A DNA stretch of 64,000 nucleotides from Acheta domesticus. Lineage: Eukaryota > Arthropoda > Insecta > Orthoptera > Gryllidae. The position numbers and the translations under genes were made by a program. Positions 23,490 through 33,173 of this stretch are shown here, piece by piece. The stretch is from positions 56,340,156 through 56,404,155 of the forward strand of contig JAHLJT010003656.1 in assembly GCA_031308135.1 (NCBI GenBank). Direction: 5' to 3'. The notes beneath the pieces are model-generated. The model was not told the origin of the DNA and searched no databases. It saw only the letters and a list, made by a program, of their open reading frames with translations. How positions within the stretch are numbered: position 1 is the first letter of the stretch; every line of letters starts with the position of its first letter.

Positions 23490-24086
23490 TTTCAAACTTT
23501 AAAAAATTGGAGCCTTTTCTTTTTGAAAATATCCGAGGGACTTTATGTCAAGTTCCCCCAAAATTAAAATATCGGTTTCAAATTTCAGGAGCCGCAACAT
23601 CAGTCAAAACGATTGGGGAATATCAATTTTGAAGAAAATCGACTGAACGGTTTAGGCGCTAGCGTTAACCACAGACGGACAGACGTTTTACCGTCAATCA
23701 ATTTTTCGGTATCAATAGCCATCAAAACATGGATTCTGGCTACGCCACGAGTTAACGGATTTTTTTCTAAATTTAGCAATAGGATTTGTCCACTTTTTCT
23801 TTACCAGACTCCAGCTATAAGAATTTTTCTGACGAAAATTCCCCATTTTCCGGCGCACGATAACAAAACGTTCTCGTCTGACGAAGTGTTCGTATGTCGA
23901 GAAAGTAAAATTTATTCAATTTAAGACCAGTATTTTTTTCAATTTAATTATGCCATATTTTTATTCCACCTGCCCGACCGTGACGAATTATTCGTATGGC
24001 GAGAAAGTAAAATTTATTTACTTTTAAGTCCCGTATTTTTTTTAAATTTCAATTACACCATATTTTTATTGCACCTGCCCCACTGT
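23490..24086 (+). repeat. Interspersed repeat family, copy C
   Basis: The best-preserved copy. It carries CCCAAAATTAAAATATCGG, ACAGACGGACAGACG, CAATTTTTCGGTATCAA, GGATTCTGGCTACGCCACG and CGAGAAAGTAAAATTTATT. A partial tandem repeat of its last 100 bp or so follows, so CGAGAAAGTAAAATTTATT occurs near 23897 and again near 24000. The right edge reads CACCTGCCCCACTG, whose reverse complement CAGTGGGGCAGG equals the tip of the transposon at 52909-55115. This may mean that this family is its non-autonomous derivative. Confidence 0.65.
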
Positions 24087-24556
24087 GAACCGTCCTTTCT
24101 TTTCCCCTTCTCTGTCCTCTCCTTTCCCTCCGACGCTGGGCGTCCCGACGCCTGCTCTCCGCGCCGCGCCGTCCGACGGTTTTTGTCTGGGCCAGGGACC
24201 CTAATCAAATAAACATCTGCCGGAGCTTTTTTCGCCAAGCGCACCAACTATCAAAATTGCTTTATAATTCCGTAATGTAATTTTTTTTCGAGGGGCTCGC
24301 GCACGTTTTTGGGAGACGTGCGACGCGTCTGTTTCGTTAACTGCTTTTGCATCGGTGCGCGCTGGAGATGGTAGGGCGTTGCCCACTTCGAGGAAAGTTT
24401 AAAAAAATATATTTTTATGAAATGATCACCCCTAAGAATTTCAACATGATGAATTTAGAGTTACAAACCAGAAACATATACAATATTTATTGGACAACTA
24501 CATTTGCAGTTAATCTAATTGGGCTCCTGCAGATTTTGTATTAGTTTAAGATCAGC
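24087..24556. other. Mixed stretch, partly GC-rich
   Basis: A pyrimidine-rich and CpG-containing part (24085-24380) gives small open frames on both strands. Nothing was recognised. Confidence 0.35.
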
Positions 24557-25057
24557 TTAGGCTCGGCATTGGCGTGTGGTTACAGAGGAGAAGAATGACA
24601 CTGTGAAAATATTTTTTAATTTTTTAAAATTTTTTTTAGGAGCATGATGTTTTTCTAAGTGGGATGGCGGTTGTATACTAGCTATGTCTGTAGAATGATT
24701 ACGTAGAAAGTTTATAAAACCTAAGGTGTTAGGCCAAGGACGTTCCTTAACATTTGCGAGAAAGCATACAATTTTTTGCTTACAAATATTAGTCATTAGA
24801 TGCTCAACGGTGTCTTGCAAATAGTATACAATTGGAGTTAAGAGAGGTTGAATGTGAAGGTCTATGGAAACAGTTGGGTGTTTGTTGGTGGAAATTTTCA
24901 GAGATTGTGCATATGTTATTTCATTTGAAAAGGCAGATACATTAATTATTCTATTTGGCGCATGGGACAGGTACAAGGACTGGGGTGCGTGAGTTGGGAG
25001 AGTAAGAATGGTATGTGATGCTGATGGAAAACTTGTTGAAAGTGGAAAGTTTTCCAA
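24557..25057 (-). CDS. Unrecognised 166-codon open frame, possibly LINE-derived
   Basis: The longest non-repetitive minus-strand frame in AT-rich DNA here. HPTVSID followed by LTPIVYYLQDTVEHLMT faintly recalls the region after the catalytic domain of jockey-like LINE reverse transcriptases (a YLG-x-x-x-D-x-x-LT pattern), but the key G is missing. A frame of this length could arise by chance about once in a window of this size. No start context, promoter or splice evidence supports an expressed gene. Confidence 0.2.
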   Translation of the reverse strand: MENFPLSTSFPSASHTILTLPTHAPQSLYLSHAPNRIINVSAFSNEITYAQSLKISTNKHPTVSIDLHIQPLLTPIVYYLQDTVEHLMTNICKQKIVCFLANVKERPWPNTLGFINFLRNHSTDIASIQPPSHLEKHHAPKKNFKKLKNIFTVSFFSSVTTRQCRA

Positions 25058-26479
25058 GAGGAAAGTGACGGCGGCTCGGTGGCTCGTTTGTCCTCGCGCC
25101 TGAAGGCTGTCCGTCTTTGTGTCTCAGCTGTCTCGACGTTCGTTCGTTCGTTCGTTTATCTGTTTTGTGACCTCCTATCAATCTACTGCCTCCAACCTGT
25201 CTTAGTCCGCTGTCCTGTGCACTTGTGTACAGACCGTGTGTGTAACTTCGTATTTGTCAAGATATTTATCCTGCTGGTTATTTTTCTTCTACATTGTTGA
25301 GTATATGGCGAGGGCAAGTTATTTGGCCGGTCTTCGGAAGAATTGCAGTAGTCAATTTCTTCATAAAACACATAAAAATACTCAATAACCGTGAGCCAAT
25401 GTCCTTTCAAGATTCGGGTCTATTATGAAGTACGTGAGGATTACGATAGGAAGAAAATAAATTGTCATTTCGGAAAAGCTGTCCTCCGTTTCGCTCTCTG
25501 CATCTGATTATACGTCCGAATACGTTTATTTAATTGCAGTGAAAGTGAATGCTTGTAAGATAACGACAAAGGAAAGACCCAATTACTCATTTCGCATTAT
25601 GAGTCAGGAGGAAAAAACACTGTCAACTTTATGATGTATGTGGCTCGACTATCATCAAACACGTAACATTGTGAAAAAGTAATAGATAACCTTCCTTCAT
25701 TATTTACTTTCTTATATGTAAAACTTTATTTTTCATGAATATGTTATTTATATCTCGAGAACTATCCTAAATCATTAAACCTATCTTTTGTATTATTTGT
25801 AACACGAGTAGCCAACAATCCTGCCATTGAATCAACATTTACAAAAAAGCCTTCCATATGCTTGCAAATAGGTGAAATTACACTTTATTTTTACTCTCTT
25901 CTACTACCCTTCTCTTAGAGGGTTTGTAGAAATGTGTGTGTGTGGGCCTCTATGATCCATGAATGGCAGTACTTTCCTCTTAATTGAATGTTGTTGCCGA
26001 AAATAAACAAATTCGAACAACGAACAACTCGGTATAAGAAAATTTACTTAAATTCTCATCATTACATAAATGTCTGTTAGGTATATTTCCTTTTAACATT
26101 GGTGCGACCTAATAACTTATTGCTAGTCCAAAAAAAAAAAACGAAATGAAAGTGCCCTTTCTGTTTTTATATGTGTAATAACGCAAAATTATGATTTGAG
26201 GAGACTGTATGCTAATAACATCGAAATTTCTGAAGATAGCAAATTTCAACAATATATTTATTTTACAGTGTTTTTAAAACATATTCCCATCTACATTTCT
26301 TTCAAGACCTAAATCCTTAACAAATACTGTTACTCATTTTTTTTATACAACCCACTTTAAATACACATATTTCAGGTAGAAATGTTCCGCAAGAAACATC
26401 TTCACGTTAGTTGCATCACGTGAATTATCTGTAACGTCAAATTGTATAACTGCACATGACAGCACCTAACATCAACCCT
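25058..26479. other. Unannotated stretch
   Basis: 25075-25300 is moderately GC-rich with a CGTT tetranucleotide run (near 25138-25155). It resembles no family I know. The rest is AT-rich without support for any feature. Confidence 0.4.
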
Positions 26480-27869
26480 GTCACGACTCTCGAGCTAACT
26501 TGACAGCGGCCGGCAGCAGCGGCGGCAAACGAGCCCCTGGAGGGTATGCAATCCCGCCGCACAGCCGCTCCGCTGCTACCACCACCGCCACCGCCACCGC
26601 TGCCGCTGCCGCTGCCGGAACCTTCGCATCCCCAGGTGGCCGAGGTCGGGACTCACCTTACATCACAGCGCAGCGACTTCATAGCGCCGCCGCGGTGAGG
26701 GGCATCCCCTCCCGACGTCTCTCGCACGGGCACCGCTGCTCCTTCGGACTCCTTGTTACTCTTGCTGCACGACATGCAGATCACCACATCACACTCACCG
26801 CACAACCTCAATAGTTCTCGTCCTGTTTCTCAGCGAATGAAAAAAAGTTTCACTTAAATCGCGACTCGACGTCACCCAGTCACTCTTAGACTTCAAACTT
26901 TATCAGTTCATATGGTGAATGTGTGTCACTCGATTAACAATATCTACATTTACACCGTTAATTGTGTACGTCTATCAAACTCAACCTTGTGTATAGTGCT
27001 TGTGAAAGGTCGTAACTGAAGACTTACAAGATACTGCACTTAGCGTCAAATTGTTCGAGCACTTACGTATATCAGAAAACTTGTTTAGCTGACTAGCGAA
27101 ATTCGATCGGTTGATGGATGTAAAGGAATGCAGATGAACAGTCAGTGGCAGTGTCGGAATGCGGCAGAAGGCCGACGGCGTGTCGGCGGGCGTCGGGGCG
27201 CGTGGCGTCGCGTGGCGACTCGAGCGTCGTGGTGCAGGCGCGAAGGGCCGGAGCGGCGGCTGGGCGTCCGCGTGGGGCCGACGGGCAGCGACTGGCGAAC
27301 GCGGGCACTGGCGTTAGGGGCTGCGCGCGCGCGCGCGAGCGGGGGTGGCAGCGGCGGCGGCGGCGGCGGTGGCGTCGGTCGCGCACGGCGCCGGCGTCGT
27401 GTGGCCCGCGCGCGCCTCCGCGCCGCGTGCTGTTGCGCGTGCGCGACGCACGTCGCCGGGGGGGAGGGCGGGGGTTGGGGGCGGTGTGTCGGAGCGCGCG
27501 GCGGGCGGGCGAGCGAGCGGGCGGGCGGGCGTCCTGCTCGAGCGGCGTCGCGACGCGCCAATGCACCGCTCCCTCCCTCGCCGCCCCGCCCCGGCCCCAC
27601 CGCCCCGCGCCGCCCCCCGCGCCCCGCAGTCTGGCGCACCGCGCCGCTCGCCATCGTGCATCGATCGCCGCCCGCCGCCCCCGGCCCCGGCCCGGCCCGG
27701 CCCGCGCCCCGCGACGGCGCCGCGGAGGGCGGAGGCCAGCAGCCCGGCGCGGTCGACGCGGCTGGCCGGCCGACAGCCGATGACCGGCTGAAGGAGCGGA
27801 AGGGCAAGGCACTGGCGGAGCCAGGGGGGGCCACGGGGGCAATGCCCCTCCCCCATAAAAGGCCTGGAG
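26480..27869. promoter_or_regulatory. Strong CpG island, candidate promoter region of a minus-strand gene
   Basis: The most CpG-dense DNA in the window (core 27125-27870), with CG runs such as GCGCGCGCGCGCG near 27330. Open frames of 148-284 codons on both strands are by-products of base composition. A candidate coding exon on the minus strand at 26657-26775, with GTGAGT donors at 26799/26798 and 26657/26656, lies just downstream of the core, so a minus-strand transcript is the simplest reading. No TATA box or initiator can be chosen with confidence. Confidence 0.55.
26657..26775 (-). CDS. Candidate first coding exon, minus strand
   Basis: The ATG at 26775 opens 39 codons plus two bases (MSCSKSNKESEGAAVPVRET at the start, KSLRCDV at the end), then AAG and a consensus GTGAGT donor. 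The peptide is polar, with a lysine/serine/cysteine start, and is not repetitive. It lies downstream of a CpG island in the same orientation. Doubts: the ATG context is weak (T at -3), a second GTGAGT donor sits upstream at 26798, so this sequence may instead be intronic, and no later exon was found. The family was not recognised. Confidence 0.33.
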
Positions 27870-28088
27870 CAGTGTTGTGAAGGTCGATGCCACGAGCGGG
27901 AGTCCCGGCGAAATCGCCTCTCCACGCAGTTCATAACCCCGCCGCAAGTGACAACGCCATCACTATTGTAAAACGGCGGGACTACTAATAGTTTCCTCTC
28001 CCGACGCTAGTGGCGCAGAGAAGCTCGTGGCATGGCACTGTGCCGCGAGGCGTGCCACTGCAACCAGTAGGAGACCTTGACACTACCG
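27870..28088. mobile_element. hAT MITE family 1, copy 1, at the CpG-island edge
   Basis: The tip CAGTGTTGTGAAGGTC pairs with the right end (reverse complement CGGTAGTGTCAAGGTC). The flanks GCCTGGAG (27862-27869) and GCCTAGAG (28089-28096) form an 8-bp target duplication with one change. It aligns along its length with 52385-52622 (for example CGATGCCACG, CTCCACGCAGTTCAT, ATTGTAAAACGGC, CAGAGAAGCTCGTGGCA). About 219 bp, non-coding. Confidence 0.9.
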
Positions 28089-28176
28089 GCCTAGAGTTTT
28101 CGTTTACCCTCCTGTATTTGGTAAAATTAATTTAAATATTTATTTATGTACAAATTATGTAATTATTTAAGAATGT

Positions 28177-28391
28177 ATGTCGACCCGGTGGTCGAGATCA
28201 ATAAAGCATAAGTGCCGTAGTGATCTTGGGCCGTGGGGTCGCGGGTTAGATTCCCGCCTCGGGCATGGGGTTGTATGTGTTCGTCCTTTCACCCCGTATC
28301 ATCAGCATATCGTTTCATCCTCATACCATAACGTTACATCCAATAGTGGTCGCTAATGACCTAGTAGTTGATGCGATCTTAAATAACAAAA
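28177..28391 (+). mobile_element. tRNA-derived SINE, copy 2 (plus)
   Basis: A head like a Leu/Ser tRNA: GTCGACCCGGTGGTCGAG (box A region), then GTCGCGGGTTAGATTCCCGC (box B region), then GGTTGTATGTGTTCGTCC, the body, and the 3' domain GGTCGCTAATGACCTAGTAG with a short A-rich end. It is homologous over its length to the minus copy at 21946-22178. It lies 89 bp right of a hAT MITE. Confidence 0.82.
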
Positions 28392-28785
28392 GAATTAATA
28401 TGCAATATAATAACAAATATGTTTATTGTTTAACAAAAATCTACGATGGCACCCCCAAAATGATCGGCAGGATCCGCCCCTGGAGCAAGTTTGTGTTGCC
28501 GAGGATGGAGACGGAGGCTGAGTGATGGGGGAAGGTGAGGCATAGATTGGGTGGGGAACGGGATGGAGGAGTGACGAACGCACGATGGGTGATGGATGCT
28601 CGAACGGATGGCTACGCTGGGCAAAACTTTTTTTTTTGTTTCATTCCCTTTATGAGTCTAAAATTACTAATTTTATGTTGAGAAAAACGAATATAACAAA
28701 GACAATTTTTTGTTAGCTTTTGTTTCTATTATATTGAATAATTTTGTTTCAGCCCGAAACATTTTTATTGACGGGCAGTGCTATT

Positions 28786-29060
28786 GAAGCGCAGAATGGT
28801 AATGAGACTGAAGGGTGATGAAGCGGATGGATGACGGAGTAGATAAGTGAAAGTTCGAAGGGGTGAGAAGAGGAATAAATAATAGGAAACATAGGGTTTG
28901 GAGATCCGATTGGATGATACGCTACATAGTGGTGAAGCAAATGAATAATTGGATGTAAAAGTGTAGGTCACATCGTTGACAGGAGCACACTATAGAAACG
29001 CTTGCGAAGTGTGGAGAACAAACGGATTGCGGATGGAATAAGAGGGGGCTGATGGGCGCA
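28786..29060 (+). repeat. Direct duplicated block, unit 1
   Basis: Diverged copy of the block at 30300-30600. Shared words in order include ACTGAAGGGT, GAAGC(G/A)GATG, ATAGGA near the middle, GCTAC(A/G)TAG, AATTGGAT, AGGTC, a shared GGGAGCACAC/GACAGGAGCACAC motif, and a GAGTAGAAGACA/GTGGAGAACAAACGGA end. The purine-rich area at 28480-28620 may be a third, more degraded relative. Function and class are unknown. Confidence 0.6.
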
Positions 29061-29189
29061 AATGGAATACGATAGAGATGGAGAATGTCGTAGAGCAGCG
29101 GTTGCCAACTGGAGGAGAAATGACATTAGAGCCCCTCCGTGAGCAGACTCTCAGAAAAGCAGTGCGAGGGGATGAGGGAGGTGGAGGGT

Positions 29190-29478
29190 GAATGGGAGAG
29201 GGGAGGGGGAGGGTGGAGGGGAGGGGGAGGGGAGGGGGAGGGGAGGGGGAGGGGAGGGGGAGGTGGAGGGGAGGGGTGGGTGGAGGGGAGGGGAGGGGAG
29301 GGTGGAGGGTATGGGGAGGTGGAGGGGAGGGGAGGGTGGAGGGGGAGGGGAGGGGTGGAGGGGATGGGGAGGGTGGAGGAGATGGAGAGGGTGGATGGGG
29401 AGGGGAGGGTGGAGGGGAGTGGTTGTTGGAGGGGAGGGGTTGGTGGTGAGGAGGGGTTGGTGGAGGGAGGGAGGGCAG
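29190..29478. repeat. G-rich purine array (GGGGAGGGGGAGG-type)
   Basis: About 290 bp of runs of 3-5 G separated by A or T, based on GAGGGGAGGGG and GGTGGAGGGG units. The plus strand has dense G-quadruplex potential. Frames of 85-187 codons on either strand are G/E/R-rich or P/S-rich only. Confidence 0.9.
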
Positions 29479-30031
29479 TTGGCGGTCGTAGGTACCGAAA
29501 ACCTTGGCAGTGGGCGTTTGCCGGTATTTCAGGCAACATGAATAGGAAAACATCTACTTCCGTTACTTTTCATTCTGTTAGTTCTGTTCAAACAAAACTG
29601 TACATAAAAAATAATCAAGCCTGGGCTACAAATTCTCTCACGTGACCCCTACCGAATACCTATTTGTTATCTATTTGTTAACATTAATTTTGGTTTCACA
29701 ACGAACTAATTTGTTTCGTTACATATCGTTGTATAAAATACTATTGTCCTAAAACGTTAAAACTGTTCTTTTCCAAAATGCTAGTAGAAGTGGGATTACA
29801 GTTCTGGTTATACAAAGAGTCGGATATTACTTTGAGTTATGTAATAATGTATATAAGCCACAAACATTGTAAATAATAATTACCATTTAAAAAAGTAATT
29901 GTCAATTTTCGAAGCGAACCTTTTCCCCTCACTTCCGTATCATCATTGGAACACTGCGCCCGCCTCCGCCTAGGGCACTTCCCTTCGCTCTGCATGTCGG
30001 GTCGGAGCAGGAGAGCAGATTTCTGTGACGT
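29479..30031. other. Unannotated AT-rich stretch between repeats
   Basis: No gene or repeat recognised up to the direct repeat at 30016-30031. Confidence 0.4.
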
Positions 30032-30235
30032 GGATGATTTTGGCTGTCCGGGTGACGCCCGTCGAAGGCTGAGTTGCCGACGTTTCGACCATCTTATCGT
30101 GGCCTTCCTCAGGGCTGGAATGCCATCCATGCTGGATCCAAGATGGTCGAAACGTCGGCAACTCAGCCTTCGACGCGGCGTCATCCGGACAGCCAAGATC
30201 ATCTACATGACTCCGGCCGCGGAAGCCAACGACTT
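30032..30235. mobile_element. Fold-back retroposon-like insertion with 16-bp direct repeats
   Basis: CAGATTTCTGTGACGT occurs identically at 30016-30031 and 30236-30251 and brackets this segment, as a target duplication would. Inside, 30042-30095 and 30140-30194 are inverted copies with few differences, both containing CTGAGTTGCCGACGTTTCG and CATCTT. The words around the loop (GTGGCCTTCCTCAGG) and the GACGTTTCGACC motif belong to a repeat type I know from many animal genomes. A 16-bp duplication is more like target-primed reverse transcription than a cut-and-paste element. Confidence 0.7.
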
Positions 30236-30299
30236 CAGATTTCTGTGACGTCACAGAGCATTGAGTTGGCAAGCACTGCCATAGAGGAATGATGGAGTG

Positions 30300-30600
30300 A
30301 ATGCACTGAAACGGGTGGATATTGAAAGTTAGAATGGTCTTCGACTGAAGGGTAACGAAGCAGATGAAATGACTGGACAGGTCATTGAAAGGTCGGATGG
30401 GAAGAGGGATAGGACGAATAGGAGAAAGGAAGGATGATGGGCTACGTAGGGATAGAGTAGTCGCGTAATTGGATAGAAAGGTCTAGGTCGATTCGTCGAT
30501 GGGAGCACACGATATATGCTGGACCTGTGAAGAGTAGAAGACATACGGAAGGCAAATGGAGGCAGAGCGGTGGGGTGAACAATGGAGGGTGAGTGAATCG
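30300..30600 (+). repeat. Direct duplicated block, unit 2
   Basis: Homologous to 28786-29060 (see there), about 1.5 kb downstream in the same orientation. Its right end is directly followed by a hAT MITE (30612-30785), whose target site GGTTGAGA lies at the edge of the block. Confidence 0.6.
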
Positions 30601-30611
30601 AGTGGTTGAGA

Positions 30612-30785
30612 CAGTGGCGTATCTACGGTATGGCAGGCATGGCACGTGGCATGGGCTCAACTCACAGGGCGCTATTTACAGTATACACATTAAAACAAAT
30701 AACAACCATCTTAATTTCAAGCATCCCCACAGAAGCGCAAATTCTATGCTTGCCATGAGCACCCGAATACCTAGATACACCTCTC
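30612..30785. mobile_element. hAT MITE family 2 with perfect 8-bp target duplication
   Basis: The left tip is CAGTGGCGTATCTACGG. The right tip reverse-complemented is GAGAGGTGTATCTAGG (core GTATCTA shared). The flanks are identical: GGTTGAGA at 30604-30611 and 30786-30793. 174 bp, non-coding. The right tip has drifted from the expected CACTG end, but the perfect duplication fixes both borders. Confidence 0.85.
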
Positions 30786-30835
30786 GGTTGAGACCAGGCA
30801 ATAAGTGGCAGTCGGCTGGTGGAAGTCCAGATCAT

Positions 30836-31465
30836 TAGTGACGGCAAACTTTACCAAAACATCGATACAACACCAAAAGGTTTTCGATGTCGATGACATC
30901 ACCGACAAAAACATGTAAGTTTAAAATATCGATGTTTTAAATATCAGAAAACAGATGGTATTTTTCAATTTTGTTCACATTTTTAATTTGTGTACTTAAA
31001 TTAAATACCGATATATTTTATTGTTTGGTCACGTATAATTAAACTGTTAATAACAATGTTTATAGAATGTAAAGAATGAAATAAAAATAAAGAGCATCGT
31101 GTTTTGCTATTATTACATTTATTCACTTTCATTCACATATCATGAAAGTAAAACGTCGTATGTCTAATATACTCGTACATAATACGTACATTTTAGTTTA
31201 AAGTATATTATGCCTTAAAGAACACGGTCATCTTAATTTTCTAATAAATATTCTATACAGACAATGTTCAAACTGCAGTCTAACGATATCACCGTGTACA
31301 AAATCACAGAAAAAGATAACAAACTCTTTTTTTAAAGCAAGGAAGGTTCTGGAAAAAATACATCGATCTGGAAAACAAACATTAATGTTAGTATAGCAAC
31401 GTTCCCGGTGGAAAATATCTATGTTTTAATAACATCGATGTGTTCTTGTCATCCCAACAGACTAT
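30836..31465. repeat. AT-rich element with ACATCGAT end motifs
   Basis: Both ends carry copies of ACATCGAT or ATCGATGT: AAAACATCGATACAACACC and GATATCGATGTTTT-like words on the left, and AACATCGATGTGTTCTTGTC on the right. I know similar ACATCGATGTTTT-rich ends from insect hAT elements. No convincing target duplication was found, so the borders (possible tips TAGTGACGG and its inverted counterpart near 31465) are tentative. Confidence 0.4.
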
Positions 31466-31466
31466 A

Positions 31467-31577
31467 TTAGGCGCTGTATGACGCTAGGTAAGGCCACAAT
31501 TCAAGCGGTCCGAAGATTGGTGTTGCACATGTGGCGTTGTTCGGATTCTGCAGGGCGAAAAAGTTGGACGGCGGGGG
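31467..31577 (-). CDS. Candidate terminal coding exon, minus strand, ending at a repeat border
   Basis: A strong acceptor (CTTCCGCTCCCTGTGTTCCAG on the minus strand, split here at its last 20 bases) is followed by 36 codons starting PPPSNFFALQNPNNATCATP and ending LELWPYLASYSA, then TAA at 31467-31469. Composition is protein-like, unlike nearby AT-rich frames. The stop lies within a few bases of the repeat-like segment ending near 31465, so the stop and tail may have been supplied by that insertion. The frame also stays open upstream of the acceptor to 31652. Gene unknown. Confidence 0.33.
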   Translation of the reverse strand, partial: PPPSNFFALQNPNNATCATPIFGPLELWPYLASYSA

Positions 31578-31579
31578 CT

Positions 31580-33075
31580 GGAACACAGGGAGCGGAAGTG
31601 AGTTGTATTTTGAGACAAAGAATGACATAAAAAGAACGTTTTGATACCACAAATCGACAAACCGAAGACACGAGTAAAAAGTTGAAGTTTCAGAATAAAA
31701 CGAATGGGATGGTTAAAATAAATACGGTGATTTAACTCTTATATTGAACAGTGCATGTTCCTATTCCCGTGGAATCGAGATAATAAAATTGGCTTGCTGC
31801 GAAATTTCCAGAAAAATACACTCTTCTTGACATTATGTGATTTTCTTTCTCCAAGAATCTAAATATCCGTTTGAGCGCATCTATTTCGGACACGGTTCAA
31901 TGCTGCGAATCCAATATGGGTAATGGAATCAAATGTGATAATCTGCATTTTGCTAATGAAATGGGTTATCGTACAAAACGATGTTATTATTTCAGCCTTC
32001 TTACGTTGATGACACGAACATTTTGTAATTAATGAAATGGAATGAAATTTCGAATAACAGGATTTATCTTTTGCGTAGTAAGCAAGGAAGTGAATGCCAC
32101 TAGACATTTTGTTTACAAATTTTCAAACTTCAAACGGCGTACCTCGCGAAAGTGTCTTCTTCATCTACCTTTCATTGTAGTGATTCATCTTTCATTGTAT
32201 TCGTCACACTTCATTGTATCGAATTTTATACGTCGTCATCCGTATTCTGTGGAATTGAAAAAAAGAATTGTACTACATTTTTCAGATTTTTTCTACAATA
32301 TACTTCTTTGAATGCGTTCAGCTCTTTGTTGGAAAACGTTGGAGCTCTGATTGCAGATATTTGGTTTCCACTGACTAAAAGATATTTCGTTTTCAATATT
32401 TTACATGATATCATCTCGATAGAAAGTTCTTGAAAATGTGTGTGACTATAGATATCGTGAAACCTTAATGTTCTTTTCGATTTCACGATTATGAACTTCG
32501 AACTATTTACGATAGAGTATCACACTCATGTGCCACAAACTCTTGTATTAGCTAAACCAAAGAAAGACGCAGTAAGAAATGATATAAACTTGATGGATCA
32601 AATGATACAAGATGGATCGTCGTTAGTCTGTGGTGTACTTGTACTTTCTGGAGTACAGTAATTTGGTACGAGACGTTCAGCAAACTCTGTGCTCTTTGCT
32701 CGGCGACCCAAGGGTGATCGTGCCAGGAGGGAATACGTATGCAAACATGACGACGATGAGGGGGCAGAAAAGAACATGAAAGGCAAATATTTTACTTTGG
32801 TCGAAAACAAATCGTAACAGCTTACTAGCTCTTATGTATATATTAACTCAGACATGTAAAGAGGATTACATTTACTAAGTTGTCTAGGCGTATGTGAACT
32901 AGTGAACTATATGACCATCATATGCTCTTAAATTAAATATGACGTAAAATATTGAAGGTAACGTGTTTTATCCTCATTCAAATAAATGAATTCTTAAAGT
33001 TTGCGACTGAAATAAATATTTTCGTAATCAAACAAAGTAGCTATTGCGATACTAACTGAGATATGTTATCAAATC
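31580..33075. other. Unannotated AT-rich stretch
   Basis: CTTTCATTGTA-like words recur three times at 32165-32220. Frames of 86-93 codons on both strands at 32040-32490 look random. No supported gene. Confidence 0.4.
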
Positions 33076-33173
33076 TGTCAGACTGTATTTGGCCTTTTAT
33101 TTTGAAAACAGAAAATTGTTTTAAGAAAAACAATTTTCTGCTTTTGAAATAAAAGAACAAATACAGTCTGACA
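33076..33173. repeat. Long hairpin, two 47-bp arms and a 4-nt loop
   Basis: 33076-33122 pairs with 33127-33173 at 42 of 47 positions, across the loop AAGA. The outer ends read TGTCAGACTG and its inverse. It could be a compact fold-back MITE or, if transcribed, a hairpin RNA precursor. The very long, nearly perfect stem with a tiny loop favours a fold-back element over a canonical microRNA. No flanking target duplication is clear. Confidence 0.85.

Noticed and set aside
27093..27947. Frames of 148-284 codons on both strands
   Set aside because: CpG-island composition removes stop codons in all frames. The peptides are R/A/G/P-rich with no domain, and one frame runs into a hAT MITE.
29092..29112. 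CAGCGGTTGCCAACTGG, a hAT-like tip
   Set aside because: No inverted partner or 8-bp duplication was found downstream.
29126..29645. Gly-rich and Pro-rich frames of 85-187 codons
   Set aside because: Produced by the GGGGAGGGG-type array.
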